A DNA stretch of 64,000 bases from assembly GCF_001482405.1 (NCBI RefSeq), contig NZ_LPXO01000005.1, forward strand, positions 124,001-188,000, read 5' to 3'. Within the stretch, counting starts at the first letter, position 1, and every line of letters begins with the position of its first letter. Below, one piece after another: positions 1 through 8,426 of the stretch. Under the pieces are notes generated by a model. That model saw only the letters and a list, made by a program, of their open reading frames with translations. It ran no database searches and was not told where the DNA came from. A program made the translations under genes and the position numbers. The stretch is from Pseudoponticoccus marisrubri (GTDB taxonomy: Bacteria > Pseudomonadota > Alphaproteobacteria > Rhodobacterales > Rhodobacteraceae).

Positions 1-58
1 CGATCATGATGAGGAGCACGCCGAATAGCAGGGCCCAAACGTGCAGGATGACTGTCAT
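1..58 (-). CDS. N-terminus of a membrane protein, possibly MFS transporter (partial)
   Basis: Only the first 19 codons lie in the window. Read on the minus strand from ATG at 58 they give MTVILHVWALLFGVLLIMI, a hydrophobic helix starting right after the initiator. From memory this resembles the first helix of MFS carriers of the YcaD type, which often begin with a WALLLG-like stretch. A GAGGT ribosome site sits about 8 nt upstream. The gene diverges from the ABC ATPase at 353. Function cannot be settled from so short a piece. Confidence 0.5.
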   Translation of the reverse strand, partial: MTVILHVWALLFGVLLIMI

Positions 59-171
59 TTCGGGACCTCGCGGCATTCGGGTCTGTGTCCGCGGCACCCT
101 TGGGCCAGGCATCCGCGCGCCCAGCCCAACTATGTCAGGGCCGCGATTGCAAGCGCCGATGCCCCCGGACA

Positions 172-188
172 GGCGGAATTTTTCCGCC
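172..188. repeat. Small perfect inverted repeat in the divergent upstream region
   Basis: GGCGGAA-TTT-TTCCGCC, 7-bp arms and a 3-nt loop, lies in the 294-nt gap (59-352) between the partial membrane-protein gene and the ABC ATPase. It could be an operator or a short transcript hairpin. Apart from this and the AGGAGG at 338-343 I see nothing definite in the gap. Confidence 0.4.
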
Positions 189-352
189 GTGCCCGTGTCG
201 TGATCGCCGGCGCGGTCGCAATCGGCTTGCGTGACCCGGCGGGCGCGGCCATGCACCCCGCAACCGGGGCGGGGCACCTGTCATGGGCCTGTCACGGGAA
301 TGCGACAGAAGCGGCGCACGAAACAGGACAGGTATCAGGAGGCAGCACCGGA

Positions 353-1393
<1,041 letters not shown>

Positions 1394-1396
1394 GGT

Positions 1397-1939
1397 ATGC
1401 GGGACCCCGAGCGCCTCTTCCCGGCCGGTGCCGACCGGCTTGCCCATATCCGGCGGGTCATGCAGACCGCCCGCGCGTTGGAGGCGCGCCGGTGCTTCGG
1501 CGGCCGGCTCGTCCTGGCAGCCGCCTATCACGATATCGGCTACGCCCCTTCGCTGGTCGTGACCGGCTTCCACCCGGTCGACGGCGCGCTGGTGGCGCGG
1601 CGCGACGGGCTCGATACCGAGATCGTGGATGCGGTCCTGCACCATTCCGGCGCGCGGGCACTGGCGCAGCGCAGCCGCCCCGACCTGGTGGCGCACTATG
1701 GCCCGGTTTGCCGGATGATGGACACGGCGCTCAGCCGCGCGCTGACCTTCTGCGACCTCCGCTCGGGCCCGCGGGGCGAGCGCCTGTCCCAGTCCGAGCG
1801 GTTGGCCGAGATCGCGGTACGCCATGCCGGCAACGCCGCGCTTCTGGCGGCGATGGAAGAGGCTCGGCCGGATTTCATGGCCATCGAGGCCGAGTTCGGG
1901 CCGTGTCTCGCTGCGCCGCTCAGATCCGCCACGGAATGA
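1397..1939 (+). CDS. HD-domain metal-dependent phosphohydrolase-like protein
   Basis: 180 aa. An HD motif AAYHDIGYA (H45, D46) is followed by TGFHPVDGA and then HHSGA (H82, H83), the metal-ligand pattern of small HD hydrolases. It starts 3 nt after the ABC ATPase stop, so the two are co-transcribed and probably share a role. HD proteins of this size include nucleotide phosphohydrolases and, more rarely, the PhnZ-type oxygenases that split hydroxy-phosphonates. The link to an ABC importer makes the second idea tempting, but the motif around the HD is closer to the general family. The last 20 bases overlap the 3' end of the convergent permease gene. Confidence 0.75.
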   Translation: MRDPERLFPAGADRLAHIRRVMQTARALEARRCFGGRLVLAAAYHDIGYAPSLVVTGFHPVDGALVARRDGLDTEIVDAVLHHSGARALAQRSRPDLVAHYGPVCRMMDTALSRALTFCDLRSGPRGERLSQSERLAEIAVRHAGNAALLAAMEEARPDFMAIEAEFGPCLAAPLRSATE

Positions 1940-3629
1940 CGCCCGGCGGCGCGCGGCGGCCCAGCCGGTCCAGCAGGACCATCAGAACGATCGTGGCCAG
2001 CACGGTGACCGAGGACATGGCCGCGGCCAGCGTGGTATAGCCGCCATCCTCGTAATTGTAGATCGTGGTGCCGATGGTCTCGTTGCCCGTCGACCAGAGC
2101 AGCGCCGACACCGTGACCTCGTTATAGGCGGTCAGAAAGACCAGGATCGCCCCCGAGGCGGCCGCCGGCGCGATGAGCGGCAGGAAAATCCGCCGCATCC
2201 GCATCAGGAACGGTGCGCCCGCGATGCGCGCGGCCTCGTCCAGCGCGGGGTCCAGCTGCACATAGGCGGCCGAGACCGGCTTGAGCGCGATCGCGAAGAA
2301 GGCGCAGAGATAGGCGAGGAAGATGATGCCCAGCGTGTTGTACAGCGAGACCTCGATCAGTGGCAGCGGCTTGATGAAGGCCAGGATGAAGGCGATCGAG
2401 ATCACGAGGCCGGGAATGGCATAGGTCATCTCGGCCAGCGTGGCGAGCCCGGTTGCCAGCCGCCGGGCCGGCCGGCGCGGCGAGGTCATGAAGCGGGCAA
2501 GGAAGATGCAGCCAAGCGCGATCAGAAGGGCCGCCGCCCCGGCGGTGAGCGTCGAGTTCAGGAAGGCCCGTGCGGTGGCCGACTGGCGGAACAGGATCTC
2601 GGTGAAATTGTCGAACGTGACCGTCTCGGCAGTCAGCGGCAGCCCGTAGGTCGAGACCAGCGCCGTGGCCACGAGCGCCGTGATCGGCAACACGAGTGTC
2701 GCCACGATCAGCAGGACCAGCCCGGCCTCGGTCCAGGGCCGAAGCGGCCCCAGCGCGATATGCAGCGGCGGTTGCGGCGGGCCGATCAGCCGGGCGCGGC
2801 TGCGCGCCAGAAGCGTCGTCTGTGCCAGGATGATCCCCACCGAGACCAGCGCCAGCACCGCGGCTATCACCGCCACGTCGGTCAGCACCGAGGGGCCGAA
2901 ACTGGCCAGCCTCTGCCAGATCAGCACCGGCAGCGTGATGTAGCGCGCCGGGATGCCCAGAAGCGCCTGGATCCCGAAATTCCCCAGCGCCGAGACGAAG
3001 GCCAGCGCGAAACCGGCGATCAGCGTCGGCGCCAGCAATGGCAGCAGGATGCGGCGCAACAGGTAGAGCGGCGTGGCCCCGGCGATGCGGGCGGCATCGC
3101 TCATCTCGCGCGGCAGCGCGCGCAGCGCGGCCAGCACGACGAGGAAGACCAGCGGCGTGTGCTGGACGCCCAGCAGGAAGATCATGCCGCCGGCGGAGTA
3201 GAGCGGATGGGTCGCGCCCAGCTCGGGTGCAAGGCCCAGCGTGCGCAGGATCGGCGAGGACGGCCCCATCGCCTGGATCCAGGCGATAGCGGTCACATGC
3301 GGCGGGATCATCATCGGGATCAGCAGCAGGAAGGCAAAACTGCCCTTCCATCGGATATCGGTCAGCCCCAGCACCAGCGCGATGCAGGTGCCGGCGACCA
3401 GCGACAGCGCCGAGGAAAAGAACGCGGTGACCAGCGAATGGGTGAGCGCGCGCAGGACCGACCGGCTGGACAGCGCCTCGCTCAGCGGGCCGAGTGACAG
3501 CGCGCCGCCCTCCGTCAGCCCGATCCGGGCCAGAAGACCCAGCGGGAAGACAAACAGCGCGATGGCGACAAACGTGATGGCGGCGAGGGTCACCCCCTCG
3601 CCGCCGCACAGCTTTCCGAGGACTTTCAA
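1920..3629 (-). CDS. ABC transporter permease with two fused membrane domains (FbpB-type)
   Basis: Inner-membrane permease of 569 aa with about twelve hydrophobic segments. Two BPD-transport domains are fused in one chain; each carries the ATPase-contact loop, visible as SDAARIAGATPL in the first half and DEAARIAGAPFL in the second. This fused layout is usual for Fe(III) importers (FbpB/SfuB) and for some phosphonate and thiamine importers. It follows the binding-protein gene with a 4-nt gap. Its 3' end overlaps the convergent HD gene by 20 bp, so the two mRNAs are complementary there. It probably works with the ATPase at 353-1393. Confidence 0.9.
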   Translation of the reverse strand: MKVLGKLCGGEGVTLAAITFVAIALFVFPLGLLARIGLTEGGALSLGPLSEALSSRSVLRALTHSLVTAFFSSALSLVAGTCIALVLGLTDIRWKGSFAFLLLIPMMIPPHVTAIAWIQAMGPSSPILRTLGLAPELGATHPLYSAGGMIFLLGVQHTPLVFLVVLAALRALPREMSDAARIAGATPLYLLRRILLPLLAPTLIAGFALAFVSALGNFGIQALLGIPARYITLPVLIWQRLASFGPSVLTDVAVIAAVLALVSVGIILAQTTLLARSRARLIGPPQPPLHIALGPLRPWTEAGLVLLIVATLVLPITALVATALVSTYGLPLTAETVTFDNFTEILFRQSATARAFLNSTLTAGAAALLIALGCIFLARFMTSPRRPARRLATGLATLAEMTYAIPGLVISIAFILAFIKPLPLIEVSLYNTLGIIFLAYLCAFFAIALKPVSAAYVQLDPALDEAARIAGAPFLMRMRRIFLPLIAPAAASGAILVFLTAYNEVTVSALLWSTGNETIGTTIYNYEDGGYTTLAAAMSSVTVLATIVLMVLLDRLGRRAPPGVIPWRI

Positions 3630-3633
3630 GAGG

Positions 3634-4611
3634 TCAGCCGCCGAAGATCTCGGTGAACTTCATCTTGTTGTCCATGTCGTTTTCCAGCGCCTGCGCCGGG
3701 TCGAAATCCAGCAGCTTGATGTCGCTCAGCGCCGGGAAACCCTCGGGCGGGGTGACGCCGGGATGCGCGGGCAGATAGCCCATGTCCGTGGCCAGTTGCT
3801 GGCCTTCCTCGGAGATCAGGAAATCGACAAAGGCCTTGGCGGCATCGGGGTTCTGCGCGGTCGACAGGATCGCCGCCGGCTCGGTCACGGCCGAGACGCC
3901 TTCCTCGGGGAAGACGAAGGCCACGGGCGCGCCCTTGGCCATCTCGCGGATCGGCAGGAAATCCACGACGAAACCATAAAGCTTCTCGCCGCCGGCGATC
4001 GCCTTGTAGGTGCCACCATTGCCGCCTTGCGGGTTGGCGCCCTGCTCGGCCAGGCCTTCGTAATAGTCCCAGCCCAGGTCCGGGTGCGCGGTGATCGCGG
4101 CCATGTGGATCGTGGCCGCGCCGGAGGTCAGCGGCGAGGGCATTGCCAGCTTGCCGGCGGCGTCTTCGGCCAGCAGGTCCTTGTAGGAGGTCGGCACCAT
4201 CTCGGCGCCGGTGTTGTAGACGATGCCCGTGGTGATCAGCTTGGTCGAGAAGTAATGGCCCTCATCGTCCATCAGCGCGGGATCATAGGCCGAGGTGTCG
4301 GCCTCGGGATAGGGCATCAGCCGGCCTTCGGCTTCCAGCCCTTCCATGGTGACCATGTCGGCGATCAGCAGCACGTCGGGCTGCGGCGCACCGGCTTCGA
4401 ACTCGGCGCGCAGCTTGGCCATCACCTTGGTGGTGCCGTCGCGGATCCATTCGACCTCGACATCCGGATATTTCGCCTCGAAGGCGTCGACCGTCTGCTG
4501 GGCGTCGGCATTGGGCTGCGAGGTGTAGAGCACCAGCTTGCCCGAGACATCGGCGGCCACGGCGGTGGAGGAGAGAAGAACGGCGGCAAGCGCCGGAAGG
4601 ACAGAACGCAT
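3634..4611 (-). CDS. Periplasmic substrate-binding protein, family 1 (FbpA-like)
   Basis: 325 aa with a signal peptide (about residues 1-20, ending AVAA before DVSG). The mature start GKLVLYTSQPNADAQQTV is typical of iron, spermidine and 2-aminoethylphosphonate binding proteins (extracellular solute-binding family 1). It delivers substrate to the fused permease that follows. I see no conserved tandem Tyr pair of the kind that ligates Fe(III) in FbpA, so iron is only one option. A GGGGA stretch precedes the ATG. The upstream gap to 4766 carries the promoter region and the terminator of the previous - strand operon. Confidence 0.87.
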   Translation of the reverse strand: MRSVLPALAAVLLSSTAVAADVSGKLVLYTSQPNADAQQTVDAFEAKYPDVEVEWIRDGTTKVMAKLRAEFEAGAPQPDVLLIADMVTMEGLEAEGRLMPYPEADTSAYDPALMDDEGHYFSTKLITTGIVYNTGAEMVPTSYKDLLAEDAAGKLAMPSPLTSGAATIHMAAITAHPDLGWDYYEGLAEQGANPQGGNGGTYKAIAGGEKLYGFVVDFLPIREMAKGAPVAFVFPEEGVSAVTEPAAILSTAQNPDAAKAFVDFLISEEGQQLATDMGYLPAHPGVTPPEGFPALSDIKLLDFDPAQALENDMDNKMKFTEIFGG

Positions 4612-4725
4612 GAGGGTCCCCGAGTTGTCGTTTCGATCAGGGGCGCTCTAACATCGCTCTGCGACAGTTTGCTGACACGAGCGGTCGGAATTTCCGGGTT
4701 TTCGGCCTTGTCGCCGCAAGGGATA

Positions 4726-4759
4726 CGCCCCCGCCGGCATGGCCTGCGGCGGGGGGGCG
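4726..4759 (-). terminator. Hairpin terminating the long - strand catabolic operon
   Basis: An 11-bp arm CGCCCCCGCCG at 4726-4736 pairs with CGGCGGGGGGGCG at 4747-4759 (two-base bulge) around a 10-nt loop. It lies 8 nt beyond the stop of the alpha/beta hydrolase gene, the last gene of the operon. There is no long U run, so Rho or processing may assist. It separates this operon from the next - strand unit starting at 4611. Confidence 0.6.
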
Positions 4760-4766
4760 TCGTCGC

Positions 4767-5453
4767 TCAGGTCAGCTGCAGCCAGCGGCGCAGGGCCTCG
4801 GTCGTCCGGTCGGGCTGTTCCAGCGTGGGCAGGTGGCCCGCGCCGTCGATCACCTCGAGCACCGAGTTCGACAGAAGGTCGTGCATCAGCTCATGCCGGG
4901 CGACGGGGCAGAGGCGGTCATCGCGCCCGCACAGCACCAGAGCCGGCCCGAAATAGGCGCGCAGCGTGTCGCATTGGTCGGGCCGGTCGCGCAGCGCCAG
5001 CGACTGGCGGATGAACACGTCGGGGCCCAGCGACAGGGCCATCTCCATGCAGAGCGCGAGGATCGCGTCCCGGTCCGGGCCGTCGGTCAGATAATTGGGC
5101 TTCATCTCGTCGCGCATCACCGCATGCAGCTGCCCGGCGGCGGCCTTTTCCATCTGCGGCGCGCGCCGCGCCTTGACGGCCTCGGCCTCGGCCAGCGGGT
5201 TGGTGTCCAGCAGCGCCAGCCCCGCCACGCGGCCGGGCGCCTGGCGCAGCACCTCCATCGCGACGATGCCGCCCATGGACAGGCCGGCCAGGGCAAAGCG
5301 CGCGGGCGCCTGCGCCAGCACCTCGGCCGCCAGCGCCTGCACGGTATCGGCCGAGGTGATCGGCAGCACCTGCGCGGGCAGCGCGTCGGTCTGCGGCGCG
5401 AACAGCCGGGCATCGCACATCATGCCCGGCAGCAGGATCAGCGGCGCGCCCAT
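4767..5453 (-). CDS. Alpha/beta-fold hydrolase
   Basis: 228 aa, cytoplasmic. N-terminal LILLPGMMCDARLFAPQ provides the oxyanion region, GLSMGGIVAME is the nucleophile elbow (GxSxG, Ser), LVLCGRDDRLCP carries the acid and GAGHLPTLEQP the catalytic His, so the triad is complete. Start ATG at 5453 shares one base with the stop of the MetE-like gene (TGATG), implying translational coupling; an in-frame upstream extension is open but antisense-like. Last gene of the long operon. Such hydrolases open lactones or cleave esters; a ring-opening or ester product of the upstream enzymes is a plausible substrate, but this is inference. Confidence 0.85.
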   Translation of the reverse strand: MGAPLILLPGMMCDARLFAPQTDALPAQVLPITSADTVQALAAEVLAQAPARFALAGLSMGGIVAMEVLRQAPGRVAGLALLDTNPLAEAEAVKARRAPQMEKAAAGQLHAVMRDEMKPNYLTDGPDRDAILALCMEMALSLGPDVFIRQSLALRDRPDQCDTLRAYFGPALVLCGRDDRLCPVARHELMHDLLSNSVLEVIDGAGHLPTLEQPDRTTEALRRWLQLT

Positions 5454-6574
5454 CAGACCAGCGACGCGCCTTCGGCGAGCGCGCCCAGCTTGGCATAGGC
5501 GATCTCGGGATCCACCGCGCCGAAGCCCGCGAAGGTGCCGAAGCCGCAATCGGAGCCGGCGATCACCCGCTCGGCGCCCGCGATCTCGACGAAACGCCGG
5601 ATCCTCTGCGCGACCAGCTCGGGGTGCTCGACGAAATTCGTGGTCGTGTCCACGACGCCGGGCACCAGCACCTTGTCGTCGGGGATGTCGGCACGGCGGT
5701 CGCGGAACACGGTCCATTCATGGCCGTGGCGGGGGTTCGACGTCTCGAACAGCACGTAGCGCGCCTTGGTCGCCATCAGCGTGTCGAACATCTTGGCCAT
5801 GGGAATGTCGCAGACATGCGGGCCCTCGTAATTGCCCCAGCAGATATGCACGCGGACCCGGTCCATGGGCACGTCGGCCAGCGCATGGTTCAGCGCCTCG
5901 ACATGGGAATTGGCGATCTTCAGGAAGTCGTCATCGCCGAGATCGTTGAACAGCATGTGCCGCGACAGCGCGAGGTCGGGGCAGTCCAGCTGCAGGTCGA
6001 GCCCGGCGGCGATGATGGTCTCGTATTCCTCCTTCATCGCATCGGCCAGCGCGGCAAGATATGCCTCGCGCGAGGGGTAGTGGTCGTTCTGCAGGAACAG
6101 CGAGATCACGCCCGGCGAGGCCGCGTTCATGAAGCCGCGCTCGACGCCCTGTTCGGCCATCGCGGCCTTGAGGTTGGCGATGTCCTTCTGCAGCTCTCCC
6201 TGCCCCTTCGAGCGGACTTCGCCCACGCACATGGGCCGGGCATATTTCGGCGTGCCGCCGTCATCGGCCAGCCGTTTCAGGAAGCTGGGGAACAGCTTGA
6301 GATCGGCCGGTGCGTTGCGCGGGCTGTCCCCGTCGAAACCGGTATAGCGGTCCTTCACATAGGTCGCGTAGCTGATCTTGGAGGTCTCGCCATCCGACAC
6401 GATGTCGATGCCGGCGGCCCTCTGCTTCTGCACGGTTTCGTTGACGGCCCGTGTCATGCAGGCATCAAACGCCTCCGCGTCGTACTCCTTGCCATGCTCT
6501 CGCGCGAAGATGAAGTCGACCACCTCCTGGCTGCGGGGAAGCGATCCGACATGGGTGGTCAGAATGCGGGTCAT
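5453..6574 (-). CDS. MetE-like (cobalamin-independent methionine synthase C-terminal family) protein
   Basis: 373 aa, corresponding to only the C-terminal zinc barrel of MetE. The start MTRILTTHVGSLPR is the hallmark of the short family. Zinc ligands can be seen as H243 and C245 in VHICWGNYEGPH and C343 in AGSDCGFGT, with a probable Glu at 277. ATG 6574 is preceded by AGGAGG. Members act in methyl or alkyl transfer to thiols (MetE core, MtsA-like proteins, epoxyalkane:CoM transferase relatives). Placed next to a SAM-dependent methyltransferase gene it suggests a demethylation or methyl-transfer step in the pathway. It overlaps the hydrolase gene by one base. Confidence 0.85.
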   Translation of the reverse strand: MTRILTTHVGSLPRSQEVVDFIFAREHGKEYDAEAFDACMTRAVNETVQKQRAAGIDIVSDGETSKISYATYVKDRYTGFDGDSPRNAPADLKLFPSFLKRLADDGGTPKYARPMCVGEVRSKGQGELQKDIANLKAAMAEQGVERGFMNAASPGVISLFLQNDHYPSREAYLAALADAMKEEYETIIAAGLDLQLDCPDLALSRHMLFNDLGDDDFLKIANSHVEALNHALADVPMDRVRVHICWGNYEGPHVCDIPMAKMFDTLMATKARYVLFETSNPRHGHEWTVFRDRRADIPDDKVLVPGVVDTTTNFVEHPELVAQRIRRFVEIAGAERVIAGSDCGFGTFAGFGAVDPEIAYAKLGALAEGASLV

Positions 6575-6615
6575 CTTGGGTCCTCCTGTCGGGGGCGTGT
6601 CGGGTCTGGGGTGGC

Positions 6616-6634
6616 GGCCCGGACGCTCCGGGCC
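6616..6634 (-). other. Intercistronic hairpin
   Basis: GGCCCGGA-CGC-TCCGGGCC, a perfect 8-bp stem with a 3-nt loop in the 147-nt gap before the MetE-like gene. A second stem (CGTCGCCC at 6664-6671 with GGGCGACG at 6690-6697) lies just upstream in the transcript. They may act as attenuators or processing sites that set the level of the last two genes. Confidence 0.45.
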
Positions 6635-6721
6635 TGCCATGTCTACATCCGGCCGGCTTGCGTCGTCGCCCGGGGGGCGTCCCGGGTTTGGGCGACGCGG
6701 TGGCCGCAAGCCATGGCCGGC

Positions 6722-7327
6722 TCAGGCATCCTTGCGCGCCATCATGACGCTGTGATCCTGGGTCTCGGGGTCCTCGGCGAGGAAGCCGGTCAGGCGCAGG
6801 CCGTTCTCTTCGAGGCAGGCGGCGTACTCGGCCGGCGAGAGCGAGGCGTGATAGACCGTCTCGTCGCCCACGGCCCCGGTGACCTCGCCCGCCCGCGGGC
6901 CGACCGTCGTCAGCAGCGACCCGCCGGGGGCAAGATGGCGGGCCATGCGCGCGATGCAGTCGCGCTGCGCCGCGGGGGTGAGGTGGAAGAAGCTGTTCCA
7001 CGCCACGATCCCATCGAACCGCTCGGGCAGTTCGAAATCGCGCATGTCGCCCTGCCGCCAGTCGCCCTCGGGCCAGCGCTCGCGCGCGAAGGCCAGCATC
7101 GCCTCGGCGATGTCCAGCCCCGTCACGGCAAACCCCTCGGCGATGAACCAACGCGCGATGGGCGTGCCGGTGCCGCAGCCGAGATCGAGGACCCGCCCGC
7201 CCGCGGGCAGGCAGGCCGCGAACCGCGCCAGCCAGCGCGCCTCGAAGAGCTCGCGCGAGCGTTGCGCGTCGTAGATCGCGGCCTGCCGCTCATAGACGTC
7301 GCGGATATCCTCGGGCGCGGCGGTCAT
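6722..7327 (-). CDS. Class I SAM-dependent methyltransferase
   Basis: 201 aa. Motif I VLDLGCGTGTPIA is followed by an acidic end of strand 2 (VTGLDIAEAML), DMRDFELPE and FDGIVAWNSFFHL, the Methyltransf_11/25 pattern. ATG 7327 overlaps the bicupin stop as ATGA; an alternative ATG at 7336 adds three residues. No substrate-specific motif is visible. Its place between a bicupin and a MetE-like protein suggests small-molecule methylation or detoxification in the same pathway. Confidence 0.85.
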   Translation of the reverse strand: MTAAPEDIRDVYERQAAIYDAQRSRELFEARWLARFAACLPAGGRVLDLGCGTGTPIARWFIAEGFAVTGLDIAEAMLAFARERWPEGDWRQGDMRDFELPERFDGIVAWNSFFHLTPAAQRDCIARMARHLAPGGSLLTTVGPRAGEVTGAVGDETVYHASLSPAEYAACLEENGLRLTGFLAEDPETQDHSVMMARKDA

Positions 7328-8289
7328 CCCTTCCATGTCGGCCCGGGGACATCGTCGGTCCCCACGATGTGGTAGAGCGCCGCCTCGCCGGTCATCGAGG
7401 GCACCGCGCTATGCGCCAGCCCTTCGGGCACCGACATGGTGTCACCGGGGGCGAGCGTGGCGCGCCCGCCATCCCAGTCGACGCGCCAATGGCCCTTGAC
7501 CGGCATCAGCACGCTGGGCCGGTCATGGCTGTGCTTGGCCTTGGTGGCCGAGTCGGGCGTGATGAAATCCACCTCGAAGCCCGGCCGGTCGCGCAGCAGC
7601 CCGGTCTCGCCGATGACCTTGCAGGGCGCGCGGTCGGCCAGCGCCACCATGTCCCAGTAGCGCGCCACGTGGTTGGGCAGGACCTCGGCGGTGGTGGGCT
7701 CGCCGCGCTTTGCCAGTTCGGCCTCGGACATCAGCGGCATCGGCGCCACGCCTGCGGGCAGGCGCTCGCCCTTCTTGGTGTCGTAGAGCTTGCCCGTCTC
7801 GGCCAGCACCAGCCCGTGATCGGCGGCATCCTCGATCACCTGCGGCGCCCAGTTGACGCCGCCGCCGGCATCGTCGCCGCCCAGGATGGCCATGATCATC
7901 CCGTACTCGGTGCCGATATTCTCGAAACCGCGGAAGATCCCGGTGGGGATGTTGAAGATGTCGCCGGGCTCCAGCGTGACCTCGCCGGCCGTGCCCCAGC
8001 GGCCCCAGAAGAAGCGCCAGCGCCCGGACAGGACAAAGAACACCTCGGCGGTGTTGTGGTCGTGCAGCGAGTTGCGGACGCGCGGCGGCTGGCCGGCCGC
8101 GCCGATATTGAACCCGTGCGGGATGGTGATGTGGACATGCTGGTCGGGGCTTTCGGACACGCCGCCGCCGATGATCGTGAAATTCTCCTTCTGGTCGCTG
8201 CCCGGCGTGTGGGCGTCGATGAAGGCAGTCTTGCAGGGGATCAGCTCGCCATAGCGGACGATGCGTTGTTCCATCTCTTGCGGTGTCAT
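7324..8289 (-). CDS. Bicupin protein (two cupin domains)
   Basis: 321 aa, two cupin barrels. Domain 1 (about 60-150) has HDHNTAEVFFVLSG (HxH and Glu ligands) and LEPGDIFNIPTG, but the usual late His is absent (GIFRGFEN). Domain 2 (about 230-320) has KHSHDRPSVLMPVKG and PEGLAHSAV, keeping HxH and the late His but with Ser where Glu is usual. Each site is therefore a three-ligand variant, compatible with Fe or Mn dioxygenase (gentisate/salicylate-type bicupin) or with a non-redox isomerase. AAGGA precedes ATG 8289. Catalytic role in the pathway unknown. Confidence 0.8.
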   Translation of the reverse strand: MTPQEMEQRIVRYGELIPCKTAFIDAHTPGSDQKENFTIIGGGVSESPDQHVHITIPHGFNIGAAGQPPRVRNSLHDHNTAEVFFVLSGRWRFFWGRWGTAGEVTLEPGDIFNIPTGIFRGFENIGTEYGMIMAILGGDDAGGGVNWAPQVIEDAADHGLVLAETGKLYDTKKGERLPAGVAPMPLMSEAELAKRGEPTTAEVLPNHVARYWDMVALADRAPCKVIGETGLLRDRPGFEVDFITPDSATKAKHSHDRPSVLMPVKGHWRVDWDGGRATLAPGDTMSVPEGLAHSAVPSMTGEAALYHIVGTDDVPGPTWKG

Positions 8290-8309
8290 CTGTCAGGTCC
8301 TTTCGGGAT

Positions 8310-8341
8310 GTGATGTCTGAATGTCAGGGTTCAGACATCAC
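8310..8341. repeat. Perfect 12-bp inverted repeat upstream of the bicupin gene
   Basis: Left arm GTGATGTCTGAA (8310-8321) and right arm TTCAGACATCAC (8330-8341) flank an 8-nt loop TGTCAGGG. The right arm overlaps the stop of the 31-codon ORF and the left arm ends about 20 nt before the bicupin start. It may be an mRNA stem controlling bicupin expression, or an internal operator. Confidence 0.6.
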
Positions 8342-8426
8342 GCCCCGGGGGATGCGGGTTCAGCCGTTCCGCGCGACGCGCCTGGAACAGCATGTGCAGC
8401 CGCCGTGCAGCCTCGGACTGGGTCAT
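8331..8426 (-). CDS. 31-residue small ORF, translationally coupled
   Basis: ATG at 8426 shares a base with the stop of the double SnoaL gene (TGATG), the same coupling used by larger genes of this operon. The product, beginning MTQSEAARRLHMLFQ, is short and Arg-rich, with no recognisable family. Its stop lies inside the 12-bp inverted repeat. It could be a leader-type ORF controlling the bicupin, or a decayed gene end. Support rests only on the overlap and position. Confidence 0.35.
   Translation of the reverse strand: MTQSEAARRLHMLFQARRAERLNPHPPGRDV

Noticed and set aside
1824-3497. 557-codon + strand open frame
   Set aside because: Antisense of the fused permease gene; composed mostly of Arg, Gln, Asp and Gly.
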